Origin: Luzula sylvatica
Taxonomy: Eukaryota; Streptophyta; Magnoliopsida; Poales; Juncaceae
Assembly (NCBI GenBank): GCA_946800325.1
Contig: OX326960.1
Coordinates: 10,452,893-10,516,892, forward strand
Length of the DNA: 64,000 nt
Direction of reading: 5' to 3'
Within the stretch, counting starts at the first letter, position 1. Each line of letters starts with the position of its first letter. A program made the translations under genes and the position numbers. Under the pieces are notes generated by a model that worked only from the letters and a program-made list of their open reading frames with translations, was not told the DNA's origin and searched no databases. Of the stretch, positions 24,601 to 37,307 are shown piece after piece.

Positions 24601-26055
24601 ATTTGCATAAGAGGCCATATATTGTACCCCTCTATTTTTCCACAACATCCTTTATATCTTTAATTAATGATTAATTAGCGTGATAATTAACAAAAAGTAC
24701 ACTTCATTAACAGTTAATTAATATATAATTAATATACATATACATTAATAATTATTAATTAATATCAATTAACTGTTAATCGAATATACTTTTGTTAATG
24801 ACCATGCTAATTAATCATCAATTAATGATTAATTGCTGATATAGAGGATGTTGTGGGGAAATGAGGGGTTATGGTATAGTTATCATTTGCATAAATAGCA
24901 TGCCTTTAAGTCAATTTGCAGATCTAGTTCTTTCGTCAAAAAAATTGACAAAAATAAAATCACTACCGCCAAGAAGACTGACGAAAGAGCTTAAAGGAAA
25001 TTTTGATTGTTAATCAAGAATGAGTGTTGTTAACCATGATGAAAGTTCGGTTAATTTATTTTTATCTCTTTCGCCAGAGATATTGACGAAAGTGCATGGA
25101 TGTAATGTTACACTCTCTAGATAGCTGGAGTGGACGGAAATTGAAAGTTGTATTGCTTTCGCTAGACATATTGACGAAATTGCATGAATCATGCATGGAA
25201 ATTATTATATTATAATATAATAATATTAGTAATAAGATAATAATATAACATAATAATTATAACAATTATAATAATAGTAATAAATTAAAAATATATTGAA
25301 AAATTAAAAATTTAATATTTTATGAAAATTAAAAAGTAATTTCATTAAAACCAAAATTAAATCTTTTGTAATAATTAAATATTTCCGAATATATATTAAC
25401 CTAACTAGTAATAAATAATTTTGTTTCACGAAAACGAAAAATTGCAAAAAGAATAAAAAAAAAACAAACTACCAAATAAATCAAACTAATTAAGAGTACC
25501 GAGCTAACTAAAAAACAATCTCTTTATTAACCAAAATTGTTCTAAACCCTAATTAATTTAACGACTATCTTTTGAAAATAAAAAGAAAAGAAACATATCA
25601 CAGAGAGGAGAGACATCTCTTTTATTTGGATCTAACCTCTTGTATTTCTTCAAAAAAATTGTCATTTTTATAAGTTGAGAGGAGAAAGCTTTGGTTCATA
25701 AGAAAGAAGAAATAAAAGGAGGTGGCAATAATTAGTTCATTATTGTCAAATATTCTGATGAAAGACAGTTAATTCAAAAAATACATCTTTTTACATACAC
25801 AATGTTTCTTTGGGACTCACGGTGTATGCATGCACACTTTCGTCAAAAAACCTGGCAAAAATGCTAAAAAGTCTGACGAAAGAGAAGAAATTCAGTTTAA
25901 CAATTGTTAACCGCATTTAACACTGATTAACATTTCTAAACTTTTTTTAAGCACTTTCGCCCCAGTTCTGGCAAAAATCATTTCTTTTTCGCCAAATTTT
26001 ATGACCGAAGACTAGTTTTGCAAACAAAAAAATACAATACTATTTATGCAAAAAT
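24601..26055. mobile_element. DNA-transposon-like element with CTTTCGTC/GACGAAAG hairpins
   Basis: The ends form an inverted repeat: ATTTGCATAAATAG at the left (now split by a nested MITE at 24611-24884) and its complement CTATTTATGCAAAAAT at the right. Inside, CTTTCGTCA and TGACGAAAG motifs recur in facing pairs (24931/24978, 25066/25085, 25157/25172, 25837/25873), each pair able to form a small hairpin. It is non-coding. I do not recognise the family, and no target duplication was found. Confidence 0.5.
24611..24884. mobile_element. MITE family 2, copy 1 (274 bp)
   Basis: The element begins GAGGCCATATATTGTACCCC and ends GGGGTTATGGTATAGTTATC plus A, an imperfect terminal inverted repeat. 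It is flanked by the perfect 10-bp repeat ATTTGCATAA at 24601-24610 and 24885-24894. The interior is AT-rich with further internal pairing. A copy of exactly the same length, in the opposite orientation, lies at 62888-63161. Confidence 0.85.
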
Positions 26056-27689
26056 GGACGGCTGCGTATCAAACAAAATCCTTCTACTTTGTTTTTATTC
26101 CAAAAGTACCGCCGTACAAGTGATGGTAATTAATTAATTAATTACACGGAACCTCGTTTAGAGATGATTTGACTAAAGCACAAAAATCTAGCACCTTAAA
26201 TTCAGCATTCATTGTGATCTTAATTTTAAAAAGTTAGAAATTAACGCAAATTTATTGTTTGATTTTAGTATATCATGGTCATAAAATTTGTAGTATTCAG
26301 AGGAGGACCTGACCCCGAGGCATAGCATAACAACTTCATGGTCATACATTATACATACATTACAATTGAGATGATATATTAATGTCATCAATTAAAATAA
26401 ATAAAAAAATTCAGCATAAGTTTTTGTAACTATATCATAACGATATAATAGTCCGCTTTGTAAACAGAAAGAATTTCGCTCCGTTTCGGAAAAAATATTT
26501 GATATATCAAAAACAAAAGAAAAATAAATAATCCAAATATTTATTTATTTTTATCAATTTTAATAGCGTATAAGCATGTCTTATAATTTCACGATTACAA
26601 ATAATTCGTGGGATTATCCTTAATATTAAAAAATTTTAAATGTAAATGTTAGGTCATCAAAAAAAATTGGGCACATATATGAAATTTGTATAATTTGCAC
26701 AATGAGATATTAATATTTCTTTCAAGTTGTATTTTGAAAATCATACATAATTTTTTTTTATGGTTTTGAAGATAATGCATTACCTCGCATAATTTAGAAA
26801 TGCAACTTGATTTTTTGTTAAAATTCATAATTAATTACATTAACTCTTTTTAATATAATTTTTTTGTTTAAATAAACAAGCTATATTTGTTAAAATAAGC
26901 AAAGTTATGTACAAAAATTACGTAAGATCATTTTGTTAAAAAAATATATCATGGCCTATTTTTTCAACAAAATATTTATATTAAAATAATTTAGGTGCAT
27001 ATAAAAATGCAGATAATTGTTTTCAAATATACACGATTATGCCAAAAAGGAAAAAATTGCAAATAATATAATCCTCAAAATAACCGGAATGTTCGTATTG
27101 CACGTAATATACATTTTTACGTCCAAAATCCCAAATATTTGTAAACGTAGAAAGTCAAATTATATAAATGTGGATCCTCGAAATCGAATTTATCTTAAAC
27201 TCTCCAAATTTTACAAAATTATAAGTTTAAATGTATCTATTTTTCTCATTATTTAAAAAAACGTAGAATATAATTATATAATTTACTATAATTATTCGGA
27301 TTTGAAATTAATTTTATAATAAATTAACTCCGTCGAAACGGAGTGAGAGCACCTTCAGTCCTAATTAAAACCTTTAATTAACATGATAATAAATAAAGAG
27401 GAATTCTTGAAAATCCCCCAACTTTCCCTTAAATTATGAAAAAACACCTCACTTTTTCAAATTCTTTCCAAAATCCCCCTATAAATTGAAATATTTTTTT
27501 ATCCTTTTATGGAGTCAGCTTTGATTTTTTACATCCAACTATAAATTTTTTTACCAAAATATTTCTTAATTAATTTTTATTTTATTCAATAGCAAATATA
27601 ATTAAAATATTTTTTCGTCTTATTATTTTAACGAAATTTTATGATATATTTCGCAATGCAATTAATTTATTTTATGATATTATATTACA
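26056..27689. other. AT-rich intergenic sequence
   Basis: No gene was recognised. Short GC-richer patches with TTTCGCTCCGTTTCG (26466) and TCGAAACGGAGTGAG (27333) resemble Helitron-type termini in opposite orientation about 870 bp apart, but clean ends are lacking. Confidence 0.45.
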
Positions 27690-28085
27690 CAAAAAAATTA
27701 GCATAAATCAAAATAAAACCTCTTTTACTTATTTATCCATCTTCTTAAATCTTAATAATACATCACTATATTTTAAAAAGAGAAAAAATATATACATATT
27801 TCAAATAAAAACAAAAAATATTTCCAAACAACAATAATGGGCAAAACTCACCCAAATTACACAGTGTGCAACCAGACTTGCAAAAATAGATATATATTAT
27901 AATTTCAAAGAACAATAAAAAATTAGTATAAATTCAAATAAATCCTTTTTTTACTAATTTATTCATTTTCCCAATACATCACTATATTTCAAAAAAAGGA
28001 AAAGACCTTATATCTCAAATACAAAACAAAACAAAAAATATCTCCAAACAACAACAATAAAGGGTAAAACTACCCAAATTCCACC
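27690..28085. repeat. direct duplication downstream of the MsrA gene
   Basis: A segment of about 175 bp at 27690-27865 is repeated at 27905-28085. Shared blocks include AATACATCACTATATTT and AACAAAAAATAT followed by CCAAACAACAA. The copies have diverged by many small changes. Confidence 0.75.
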
Positions 28086-28147
28086 CCTATCTACAAACGC
28101 CAATTCACTAAACTTATTAAGCAAATCAACTCCTAAAAGAAACGAAA

Positions 28148-29279
28148 TCACACATCACGCAAAACAGGCCATCCTTTTTTAACAACATTGTTTATTTTGG
28201 AATCTATACTTATTTGTATATGAGAAGCGCACATCTCGGCAACGTATGAATTTAATTTCATAGCTAAACTAGACGATAATAATTCCTCTTCTGATAAATT
28301 CCCAATCAATTGCAATACAAAAGGGTTCCTTTTCAATTCAAATTTCTAGAAACGAAACGAAGAAATTTGAGTATATTGATGAGAGCATGAAATGATGAAT
28401 TAGGTTTACTTACTTGGTGCTCTGATTCGGCAGGATAGAATGAAATTAAAGGTTGAATTTTTGTCGTAACTACACTATCTCTACTTTTAGTTTGTTCTCT
28501 TTCTTTGCTCGTAGCTGCTAATCTTGCCTCCATTGTTCCGTTTGTAAAAATAATCGATCTGTAAATGAGATTTAATGTTGATATTTGGAGAGAGAGAGAT
28601 TGATCGGTACAAAGAGAAGAGTTAGTGTACCTGTATTGATTGCCTACATCTGGTCCTTGGCCAAAAACTTGTCTCGAATCGTGACTAGACCAGAAAACAT
28701 CTAGAAGCTGATTGTAGTGAATTCTCCTCGGATCGTACTCGACCTATAATTTCAATCATGTTTGTTAGCACTTAATTGTGTGAAATTGCATGGAGTGAAG
28801 GTTTTATTTCTTGATTTCGGTGCAATTTCACATAAGAACAATTGGGGATGCATGGATCTTGCAGAAGAGTAAGGAAATTACAATCCAAATTTCCAATTTG
28901 GGGATTTTCTACTTCAATCATTTTGAAATGCAATTTCATTGCAGGAAATTGAAGAAGTAAATCTAATTAAACCTTTACAAACCTTGACACACTCGGCATG
29001 ATCACCGAGATTTCTATATTCAGGACTGAGCTTCGATCCACCAGCATATCCAACAGATGTACGGAGAACACCAGGCAGGCAACCAAACGCCGCCTCGGAT
29101 CGCCAAAAACTCCCAAGCGCAAACGCGGCGACACGCACAGTCTGCGGTGGAGTTCCAACTATCCGGTGCGGGGGAACGACAATCGGAATGGGGATTCTCG
29201 CAGCTAGAGTCGAACCGCAAAACAACGAGAGCAGAGAGAAAGATAATAGTAGAAAAGTGTTAATCTCAGCCGGATTCAT
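28148..29279 (-). CDS. MSRA5: MsrA5-like peptide methionine sulfoxide reductase
   Basis: The MsrA family reduces methionine-S-sulfoxide in proteins. Four exons were read on the minus strand: 29279-28983, 28743-28631, 28558-28414 and 28345-28148, all GT-AG, giving 250 residues. Residues 1-27 form a hydrophobic signal peptide ending near LAA, which points to the secretory pathway. The MsrA core follows (GYAGGSKLSPEYRNLGDHAE, DVFWSSHDSRQVFGQGPD). The catalytic motif, usually GCFW, reads Gly56-Ser57-Phe58-Trp59, so the nucleophilic Cys is Ser; a Cys is present ten residues on (Cys67). As I recall, the plant MsrA5 subgroup shares this GSFW form, so it may be a subgroup trait and not damage. The C-terminal half is longer than in bacterial MsrA. 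Catalytic activity is uncertain. Confidence 0.88.
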
Positions 29280-32045
29280 CGGAGAAAAGCGGGGGAAAGC
29301 GGCGGAGGAGAGCGGAAATCTGGGAAAAAGGCGATAAGAGGAATCGGATCACAGACGGGTTTGGTGTAACCTCCATTTTGATATTCTCTATGCCCCTTGT
29401 AACTGTGTGGTCCGTGTAGCGAAGCACTGTATTATCGGCAAATAAATAAATCTCAGGTAACTCTATTTTATTTTTCTAATATTTGTCAAATTTATATTTT
29501 GTTTTAAAATATTTGAAATAGCTACTAAGATGACGGGTATTCCGATATATCGTAGGATTTGATTTTAAAAAGGAAATATTGATCATCCTAATTTTTTTGT
29601 TGAGTGATAAAATCATTGGTTACTATTTTGAAAACCAATGATCGGATCTTGTTTAGATTAATCACGATAACAACAGTATATACGATTCATCGACTCGAGT
29701 TTATATTTGTAGTGGCCCATGTAGTGAGTTGTATTTAGTTCATCTTATAATTTCGTCACGTGAATAATATTACTAGTTGGGCAACACACAATAATATGAG
29801 ACACTTTATAAATTCTTGATGTTCAAAGTATTCTCGCTTCGCTTCGAAATCATTACTTGTATTTTATCAGACTATTTATAATAAAATTAATAATTATTGT
29901 TTATAGAAATCATAAATGAAATTATATATTTTTAATTTTGCTTTAATAAAAAGATGTATATTATGTTACTTTTATTGTTTTTAAGTTTCATGGTTTTTAA
30001 CAATGGAGAATTATTAAAAAACCATAATCTATTTGGATATCTAAGAAAAAAAAACATGACGTTCTGGATATTTAAAAAAAAACTTCTATAAGAAAAATTG
30101 TTTTAAAATATTTTTTTTATAGGGGTTAAAACTAACTATGATTGTTGTTAAATATTTTTTGGACCAAAATGAATATCTTAGATTTTCATATTTAAAAATA
30201 AAATATTTTTTGGTACTTATTAATTTTAAAAAATTTCATAAATATTTTTGAGAAAAGATTGTACATTTCAGCACGCTATCCGTCATCCAAGTTTTATTTT
30301 TTTTCGGATGTATGCTATATATGTATGTATTATAACTTTTAAAATGTATTTATCTTTTAGATGTATGATATAGCTTTATTAAATGCAATTGGAGCACTAA
30401 CAGATGAACCCAAAGAGGAGGGCAGGAGGGACGTTAAACCTGATCATAAATGAGATCAAACATTCGTTATGATGATACATCTTCGGAAACAAATGCCAAA
30501 CAAAATTACATAATTGAATGTACACCAAAGAGGAGAAGACCAATAAAACTAGGCATCCCGCACATTTCACCTCCCAAACAACCCCCAATCAATTAAATGA
30601 CAAGTAATTAATGTTAAAATAGGTAAATTATGGGGTTGCGGGTTAGCTGTGGAGTATTATTAGCGGGGTGTGTCATCATTGGTAGAAGACTGGCGAGAGA
30701 AAGTTGAGAAGATGTGAGAGTGCTAGACAAGGAGGCCATCCTCCATAAATTATAACCACATCGGGAAGCCTAAGTAGCCGTAAATTTTGTAGTATTCGTT
30801 AGTGTGTCATTTTGTTTTAGTTTTTTGTTTTCTTTTATGTTCGAGTGTGTGTTTTTTTATGTTTAAGTGTATTTTAATTTTATTTTTAAATCAATCATCA
30901 TAATATTTATGGCCGATTTTGAGATGTAGAATAACATCTTAAAATTATAAACATTATAATCAAAATGTACTACTTGAAAAGTTTTATATCTTTGGTATAA
31001 ATTCTCAATCTAAATATGTCAAAAACATTGTCAAAATTATAATAAAATTATTGTTGGAGTAAACACACAAAAAGGCGAAACATACCGAATCGAGGATTTT
31101 CAATCGTTGACGTTACTGATTGTATTTTGACCACAATTAATAGTCCAAAATATATTTTTAACCGTGTTACCAACATACTTGGCGAAACACATCGATGTTT
31201 CGTCAATTAAATTAGCGAAACAGCTAGATATGTAAATTCGACCTGTGCTAATTTTACCAATGAGCCTACCTCAATTTATTCTTCTTAAAACAGATATTTT
31301 CATTTATCCTCTGTCCAACTCCCAAGCAGAGCCACAGTCTATTTAGAGAGAGTAAAAATTAATCCGGATCTTTACCCAGAGCCGACACATTATTTGGTCC
31401 GACTTACTTTCCTGCTGGTTTGGATTGGATTTTAATCGACAACCGCTACGTGTCAAGAAACAGGTTCACAGGAGTACGGGATCACGCTGTGAACCTGGTT
31501 TACCGCATGTGAACCATATACATTCATTTCTATATATACTTCTATGTATAATATGTGTAGCGAGTTATTAAATTTATTATTTAGTAGTTCGCTATATACT
31601 TGATTATAGAGATAGACAAAAGAACTGCGCGGAGTATAATACCGCGTGATCTCTGACGACAGCGTTCGATCCACTCCACTTCACTTCAAGACATTAATTC
31701 CTAGTCTTAGCGCCTAAGACTACACCTTTTTACATTTATCTTTTGAATTAACATAATTTACTTTGCAGATTGATCCTTCAAATTTGTTTAATCCTGTACT
31801 CTGTTTTGTATGCATTGTTTTAAATCCTTTAATCTGCAAATATGTATATTTGAAGGGTAGAATAGAAAAAAGGAAACGAAGTAAAAAAAAAGAGTAACTG
31901 AGATTAGTACATGGATTGAAACTAATTAACTAACAAAGCCAAATCTAAGCGACCAAGACGACAACGACCTCATTCTCTCCCTTTCTTCCTCCTCCAAATC
32001 TCTCACTCCATTTCTCCACTCCACTCCACTCCGCACTAGCGAGCA
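29280..32045. other. intergenic sequence, no gene recognised
   Basis: 29280-29460 is the upstream region of the MsrA gene and 31930-32045 the CT-rich leader of the methyltransferase gene. The sequence near 29831-29850 (CTCGCTTCGCTTCG) resembles a Helitron-type terminus. Otherwise AT-rich without a supported feature. Confidence 0.5.
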
Positions 32046-33365
32046 ATGGGATCGGTCACGCTGAAGGTTGCCGACGGGACGGGGCGGTTCAACCGCGTCA
32101 CCGTCTGCTCCTCCGCCGTGCACCTTCTCATGCTCTTCTCCATCGTCACTACCAATCTCTTCGCTCTTTACGCGTTTACCTACTCACCGGAACCTCGCGA
32201 CTCGCAAGGTCATCTTTCTCGCCAAGCTAAGAACATGTCGGTGATTTCAGAGCACGTGTCGTTAATTCTTCGTGAGATCGAGGAATCCCAGCGGAAGCTT
32301 CGTCAGATCGAGAGGGAACTCTCTGGTTTCGATTTTTTCGACTCTTCTCGTGCTAATATTCCTTCTGAACTGAGAAATTTTCTCGTCTCTCATCCTCTTC
32401 CTCTCGGTCGCGATTCCAGGTCGGGACTCACCCACATGCTCTCTTCAATTTCTCATGTTTGTGGTAAATCCCCATCAGCACTCGAACTCCTGGTACAATA
32501 CACGTCGTACAATCCGTACCAAAAATGTCCTTCTTTGGAATCGAGTATTACCCATAAACTAATTTCGAAAGCATGCGAGCCTTTACCGAGAAGAAGATGT
32601 CTTACCAAACCGGTACCAGCAAGTTCGACAGGTATGAGACTGCCATTCCCTCAGTCACTATGGAATCCTTCTCCTCTGCCATCAACTGGTACGAACGGGA
32701 TTGATAAAAAGATGTGGATAAAGCCTAGATGGAAGAACGACTTTTTAATTGATGACGTGCTTGAACTAGCTGGGAATAATCCAATTAAAATTGGATTTGA
32801 TATAGCTGGTGGCGCCGGTAATTTTGCTGCGAGAATGGCTGAGAGAAATATCACCATTATCACTTCTGTACTCGATTCAGGTTAATTCACTACTCTCAAA
32901 TGTTTTTTATTTCAAGAACCCAATTTATGAATCTCAAATATAAAATTAACTAGAGCGTTATACACAGGAGGCAAGTCAATGAACGAGTTAGTATCAGCTC
33001 GAGGCTTATTCCCGTTACAAATATCTGCATCGCAATATTTTCCATTTTATGATGGCATATTTGATTTGGTTCACGTGTCGTATGCATTAAATGAAGGAGG
33101 GGCTCCTGCGATGGGCATGACTCACCGGTCCGAATCGTTGGAATTTATCATGTTTGATATTGATCGCGTTATGAGAACGAATGGATTGCTTTGGATTGAT
33201 AATTATCTGTTTAGTAGCGAGGAGAGGAAGCAGGATTTGACGAGAATTATCGAGAGATTTAGGTATAAGAAGTTGAAATGGGTTGTTGGAGAAAAAGAGA
33301 TAAATGGAGGGGCGGATTTGCAAGTTTACTTATCTGCAGTTTTGCAAAAGCCGAATAGGGGGTGA
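32046..33365 (+). CDS. membrane-anchored SAM-dependent methyltransferase (At1g29790-like)
   Basis: Two exons, 32046-32880 and 32968-33365, are joined across a GT-AG intron and give 410 residues. Residues ~24-46 are a hydrophobic segment (VHLLMLFSIVTTNLFALYAF), which with the short basic N-terminus suggests a single-pass, Golgi-type anchor. Residues ~66-92 are a likely coiled coil (REIEESQRKLRQIEREL). The SAM-binding motif I is at about 249-260 (IGFDIAGGAGNF). Exon 2 holds the rest of the Rossmann fold (FDLVHVSYAL, DRVMRTNGLLWID). The substrate is unknown. The start is the first Met after a pyrimidine-rich leader. The gene is intact. A headless second copy lies at 53256-53753, because the inverted duplication begins inside this exon 1. 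Confidence 0.88.
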
Positions 33366-33678
33366 AATATAGATCCGAGGTACTATTGATATTCTTTTTA
33401 AGTTATTTATTTATTTGGTTGTTTATGTCCACGGTAATAAATGTAAGAAAAAAGAAAAGAAATCGTTTTCATTAGAAGAAATTTTTATTTGATGCGATAA
33501 TGGCGCTATTGTGCAATGTAAGAAAAAAAGAAAGGAAATTCAGATATTACTTGATGTTTGTAATATATAGAAAATTTATTTTTATTATAGCAAGAAAAAA
33601 ACTCGCATACAAGCTTAGTTTTCTCATAAGATCCAACTCAATAGTGGGATCTTTTATTCAACTCTCAACTTTCACTGG

Positions 33679-35360
33679 TTACAACCCTATTTGAACCCTC
33701 GGGGTACCCATGGTCATCTCATTCGTTCCGCTGAACTTTAGCCTCCTGGCTTGTTCGGTTGAGAGTCTGTAAGAGTTAATCAACACTTCGAGAGGTGTTG
33801 ATCGGATCAGGGAGTTCGCTCCTTCAATTTTGCTTGTCATGGCATTGTGGTTTGTGTTGAAAGCAACCCAATGGAATCCTTCGCGGTATGCTTTCTTGAG
33901 TACCGCGAAGTTCTGAGGGATCAATAGGATTTGTCCACGGTTGAGCTCGCCGTCGAAAACAGTCTGACCACGGTGGTTAACCACTTGGACTCGTCCTCGT
34001 CCGCCGGTCACGTACATCACGCTGTGGAAGTTTATGTTCCAATATGGCGTGATTATTGCGTTCTGCAATGTAAAAGCATGACCGTTACTTTTGTAAGTAT
34101 ATCTATATATGTAGTGAACTTACCCTTTCGAGAACAACTCTTGTAGCACTCATCTGGACGAGGTTAAGGATGGGGGAATTCTGACTGTTGACTCTCGTGA
34201 TTCGCCCGATTTGTGGATTAAAGATATCGGCTTTAGCTGGATCGTCGATGTTGTTTTTTATTTTCATCGTACAGAACACCTCATCAAGACCGTTGGTCGT
34301 GTCGCGTTGAAAATGTGTACTTTCAGCTTCGAATTGTTGTTGTTCTTGTTGTATCTCCTGGCTAGTTCTCGTGGGCCTGATGAATTGGAGTCCTTGCCGA
34401 ACACGGACAATCTCACCTCTCTCGTCATTTTGGGCTTGGAGTCTCCGTGCTAATTCTACGTTCACTCCAAATGCCTCCGACAACAACTGAGTGTCGAATC
34501 CGCTAAGAATGTTGTTATTTGTTTGTTGGCCCGATTCGTACGACACACGTCCTTCAAATGATTGTTGGCCACTTTGGTGTCTTCCGGCTAGGAAAAAATC
34601 CTATTATTTTTTTCACAACTTCATCATTAGTCGATAATTACAGACTAAAACTAAAACTGAATTAATTGAAGATAAATACCCTTTCTCTGGGTTCGAGCTG
34701 GTTAGCACTATTGCTCGTGTCGAAGACTTGTACAGCAACGATGGGGATATCACCGTCATTGTAGGACCAATAAGTGACCCCTGCCGGTAAAGCAAAGATA
34801 TCTCCCTCCCTAATGTGGTGAACCTTCTGGTGTTCATCTCTAGGCACTTGTTGTCGTGAGGTGAACTGCTCTGATCCTTGTTCCCATTGTTGTTGGAATG
34901 ATTGGTACGTCGCGGGGCAACCGGGGAATATGATCCCTTTAAGACCTCTCCCTATATAATTACATCCAATATCGTCAATATTCTATGATAAATTTTCCTT
35001 AATAACTACATAACAAGTGAAGGATAAAGTACCTTGAACTATGTAGACGAGAGAAGGAGCATTGTTGTATTTTGGCAAAAGAAGGCCCCTAGGCTCGATG
35101 ATGTGGCGCCTAACGCTCACGCCGGCACATTGTAAGACCTCGTTTGCCTGTTCGTAATATTCGATGACTCCTGCTTCGGACCGTACACGTTGTGAGGGGT
35201 TGAGCGCATCAAGACGGTTAAACTGACATCCTCTGGGGCCTCTGAAAGTACGAGCACTCTGCCACGAGCCCTGGCCGCCAAACGTGAATTGCGCAAGACA
35301 CCCGTGAAACAACACAAGGACACAAATGGAGAAGGGAAGCAGGAAGGAAGAGCTCGTCAT
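33679..35360 (-). CDS. 11S seed storage globulin A
   Basis: Legumin-type storage protein, made in the ER of seed cells and stored in the vacuole as hexamers. Four exons on the minus strand, 35360-35033, 34951-34680, 34600-34124 and 34062-33679, give 486 residues and match the usual legumin three-intron plan. Residues 1-23 are a signal peptide (cut likely after CLA). Two cupin domains follow. Cys45 and Cys78 fit the acidic-chain disulfide, and Cys121 and Cys310 the interchain one. The processing site is Asn303-Gly304 (NGLDEVFC), where vacuolar endopeptidase separates the acidic and basic chains. The basic chain begins with GLDE. A TATA box lies at 35425-35432. The protein looks the same as that of A'. 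The start is the first Met of the exon, 5' of the signal peptide. Confidence 0.95.
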
Positions 35361-35424
35361 CTTGTTCCTATGTAAGAATATGCTTTGAGATTTTGGATGA
35401 AGACTTAAGAGGAGATCAAGGGGG

Positions 35425-35432
35425 TATTTATA
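35425..35432 (-). promoter_or_regulatory. TATA box of globulin A
   Basis: TATAAATA on the minus strand, 65 bp upstream of the ATG, within a stretch conserved among all four globulin promoters. No CATGCATG-type RY element was seen nearby. Confidence 0.75.
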
Positions 35433-35890
35433 GGTAACAAAAGTAACTTTAATTTTGGATGGATATATTGTGTTTGGTAGATATAGACAAAAGTAATCAC
35501 CAAAAACTTTGCTTGTTAGGAGATGTTTTAACCCGGTTCTTGCTTTGATGTTGCCATATCTTGTCTATTTCATGATTCCAGAAAAAAATAAACCATTGGC
35601 TTTTTATGCTTTTTCATATGGAAAGAAAAAAAACTGCATTGTCATTTCTTCTAACTGGAGGAGGTTACAAATAAGTTGCAAATAAAAACATTTTGGAGTT
35701 TGGAATTTAGGGAAATGGATAATCATAAGCATATATGAAAACTGGAGGCGATCGAATGGATTGCTATGGAACTGAGATTTTCACTTTGGTTGATTTGAAA
35801 CTTTTAATAAAACCGCGGATATAGTGAGGACCGAAGGGTCTTGCTTCCTTTCAATTGTATGTATGTATGTATATATGTATATATGTAAAA

Positions 35891-37307
35891 TCAATGATTA
35901 ATCCACATCATCCTACATTAATGACGTGACATATTATTATTGGTTAGATAAATGTTAGACTAATTCTATTTAATTTTTTATCATTTCACATAAAATTACA
36001 TGATCAAATGTGAATATACTGGAAGACGAAAATTTTATATGTGAAATGGAAAAATTTAGACAATTGATTAATCATTGATTTTTTATAATCTTACTTAATC
36101 AGTAACCGTTTAACTGACCATTATTTTACACTATGTTTTAAGTATTATTAGAAATCCACATCATCATACATTAATAACATGGCCTATTATTATTGGCTAG
36201 GTTCATGTTAGACTAAGTTTATTCAATTGTTTAAAATTTTACATAAGTTTACATGATCAAATGTGAATATAATGGATGATGAAAATTTTAAATAGGAAAT
36301 ACTAATAACTTAATATGTAATATTATAAAACACACAACATATATAATTAGTATTATTTTTAGAAATTTATTTCAAAATCCAACAAATGTATTCGTTATAA
36401 TTTTCCCTTTATTTTGACATTCATATTAGCATAGTTCATACATATCATATAATACTAAGTTGATTATATTTGTGTTTTTAATCAAACAAATTTAACATTA
36501 CTTTTTTAAATTAATAGAAATTCTAAAAACATTATGTAAGAAAACACAATGTAAAAATGCATGTTTACGTAATAAACTTTTAAGTATTTTATTTACATTT
36601 TAAGCATTGTTATTTATTTTTAAAATATTATGAATATAAGAAAACCAAATACTACTAAGTTGATTATATTTGTGTTTTGAATCAAACAATTTTATTATTA
36701 TTTTTTTAAATTAATGGAAATTAAAAAAAATAGTTTATTCATCTAAATAACTTCTTAAACTTATAGACACCTATAAAATAGTATTGTTATTTTTAAAAAA
36801 TATAATCTTAAAAAAATCATTTGATATAAAATAATTTATATTTATGTTTATGCTAAATTAATTTTTTATATTATTTATTGAATTATTTTCATTATTGAGT
36901 TTAACTTTCATTGCATTTTGAATCAATAAAAAATTATTAGTACTATATAATTAATGACGTGTTCCTACATATATCGTATGATTCATAATATATATATATA
37001 TATATATATATGATATTGTATGAAATGTTGTGAAAAATAATGATATAATATTTGTTGTTATGTTTTTCGTAAAATTGTGTTATACATCATATATTATTAT
37101 ATAATGACATTAATATACGTGTTATTATTTGATTAAAAAAATTGAGATTTTTTGTTATTGTAAAACATATACATAATCATAGATGAATGAATTCAAATGA
37201 TTTTAGTATGAGATGATATTATCGATATTATCATACAAATATGTAATTTACATTACAATGAAAAACATAATCAGCATGCTCGCTGCGTAGCACGAGTATT
37301 CTCCTAG
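35891..37307 (+). mobile_element. Helitron-like element, copy 2 (left arm)
   Basis: About 1.4 kb, AT-rich, non-coding. The right end has a GCTCGCTGCGTAGCACGAG hairpin, then TATTCTCCTAG and T. The left end is placed at TCAATGATTAATCC preceded by A, less certain. It lies upstream of globulin A. Its mirror copy is at 49283-50731 and a diverged relative at 7890-9217. Confidence 0.65.
36988..37011. repeat. (AT)n microsatellite, left arm
   Basis: About 24 bp of AT dinucleotide inside the Helitron. The mirror position in the right arm (49579-49634) has about 56 bp. Confidence 0.9.

Noticed and set aside
29020..29263. Several overlapping frames on both strands at the MsrA first exon
   Set aside because: They are shadows caused by the high GC of exon 1; only the frame reading MNPAEINTFLLL continues into the MsrA core.
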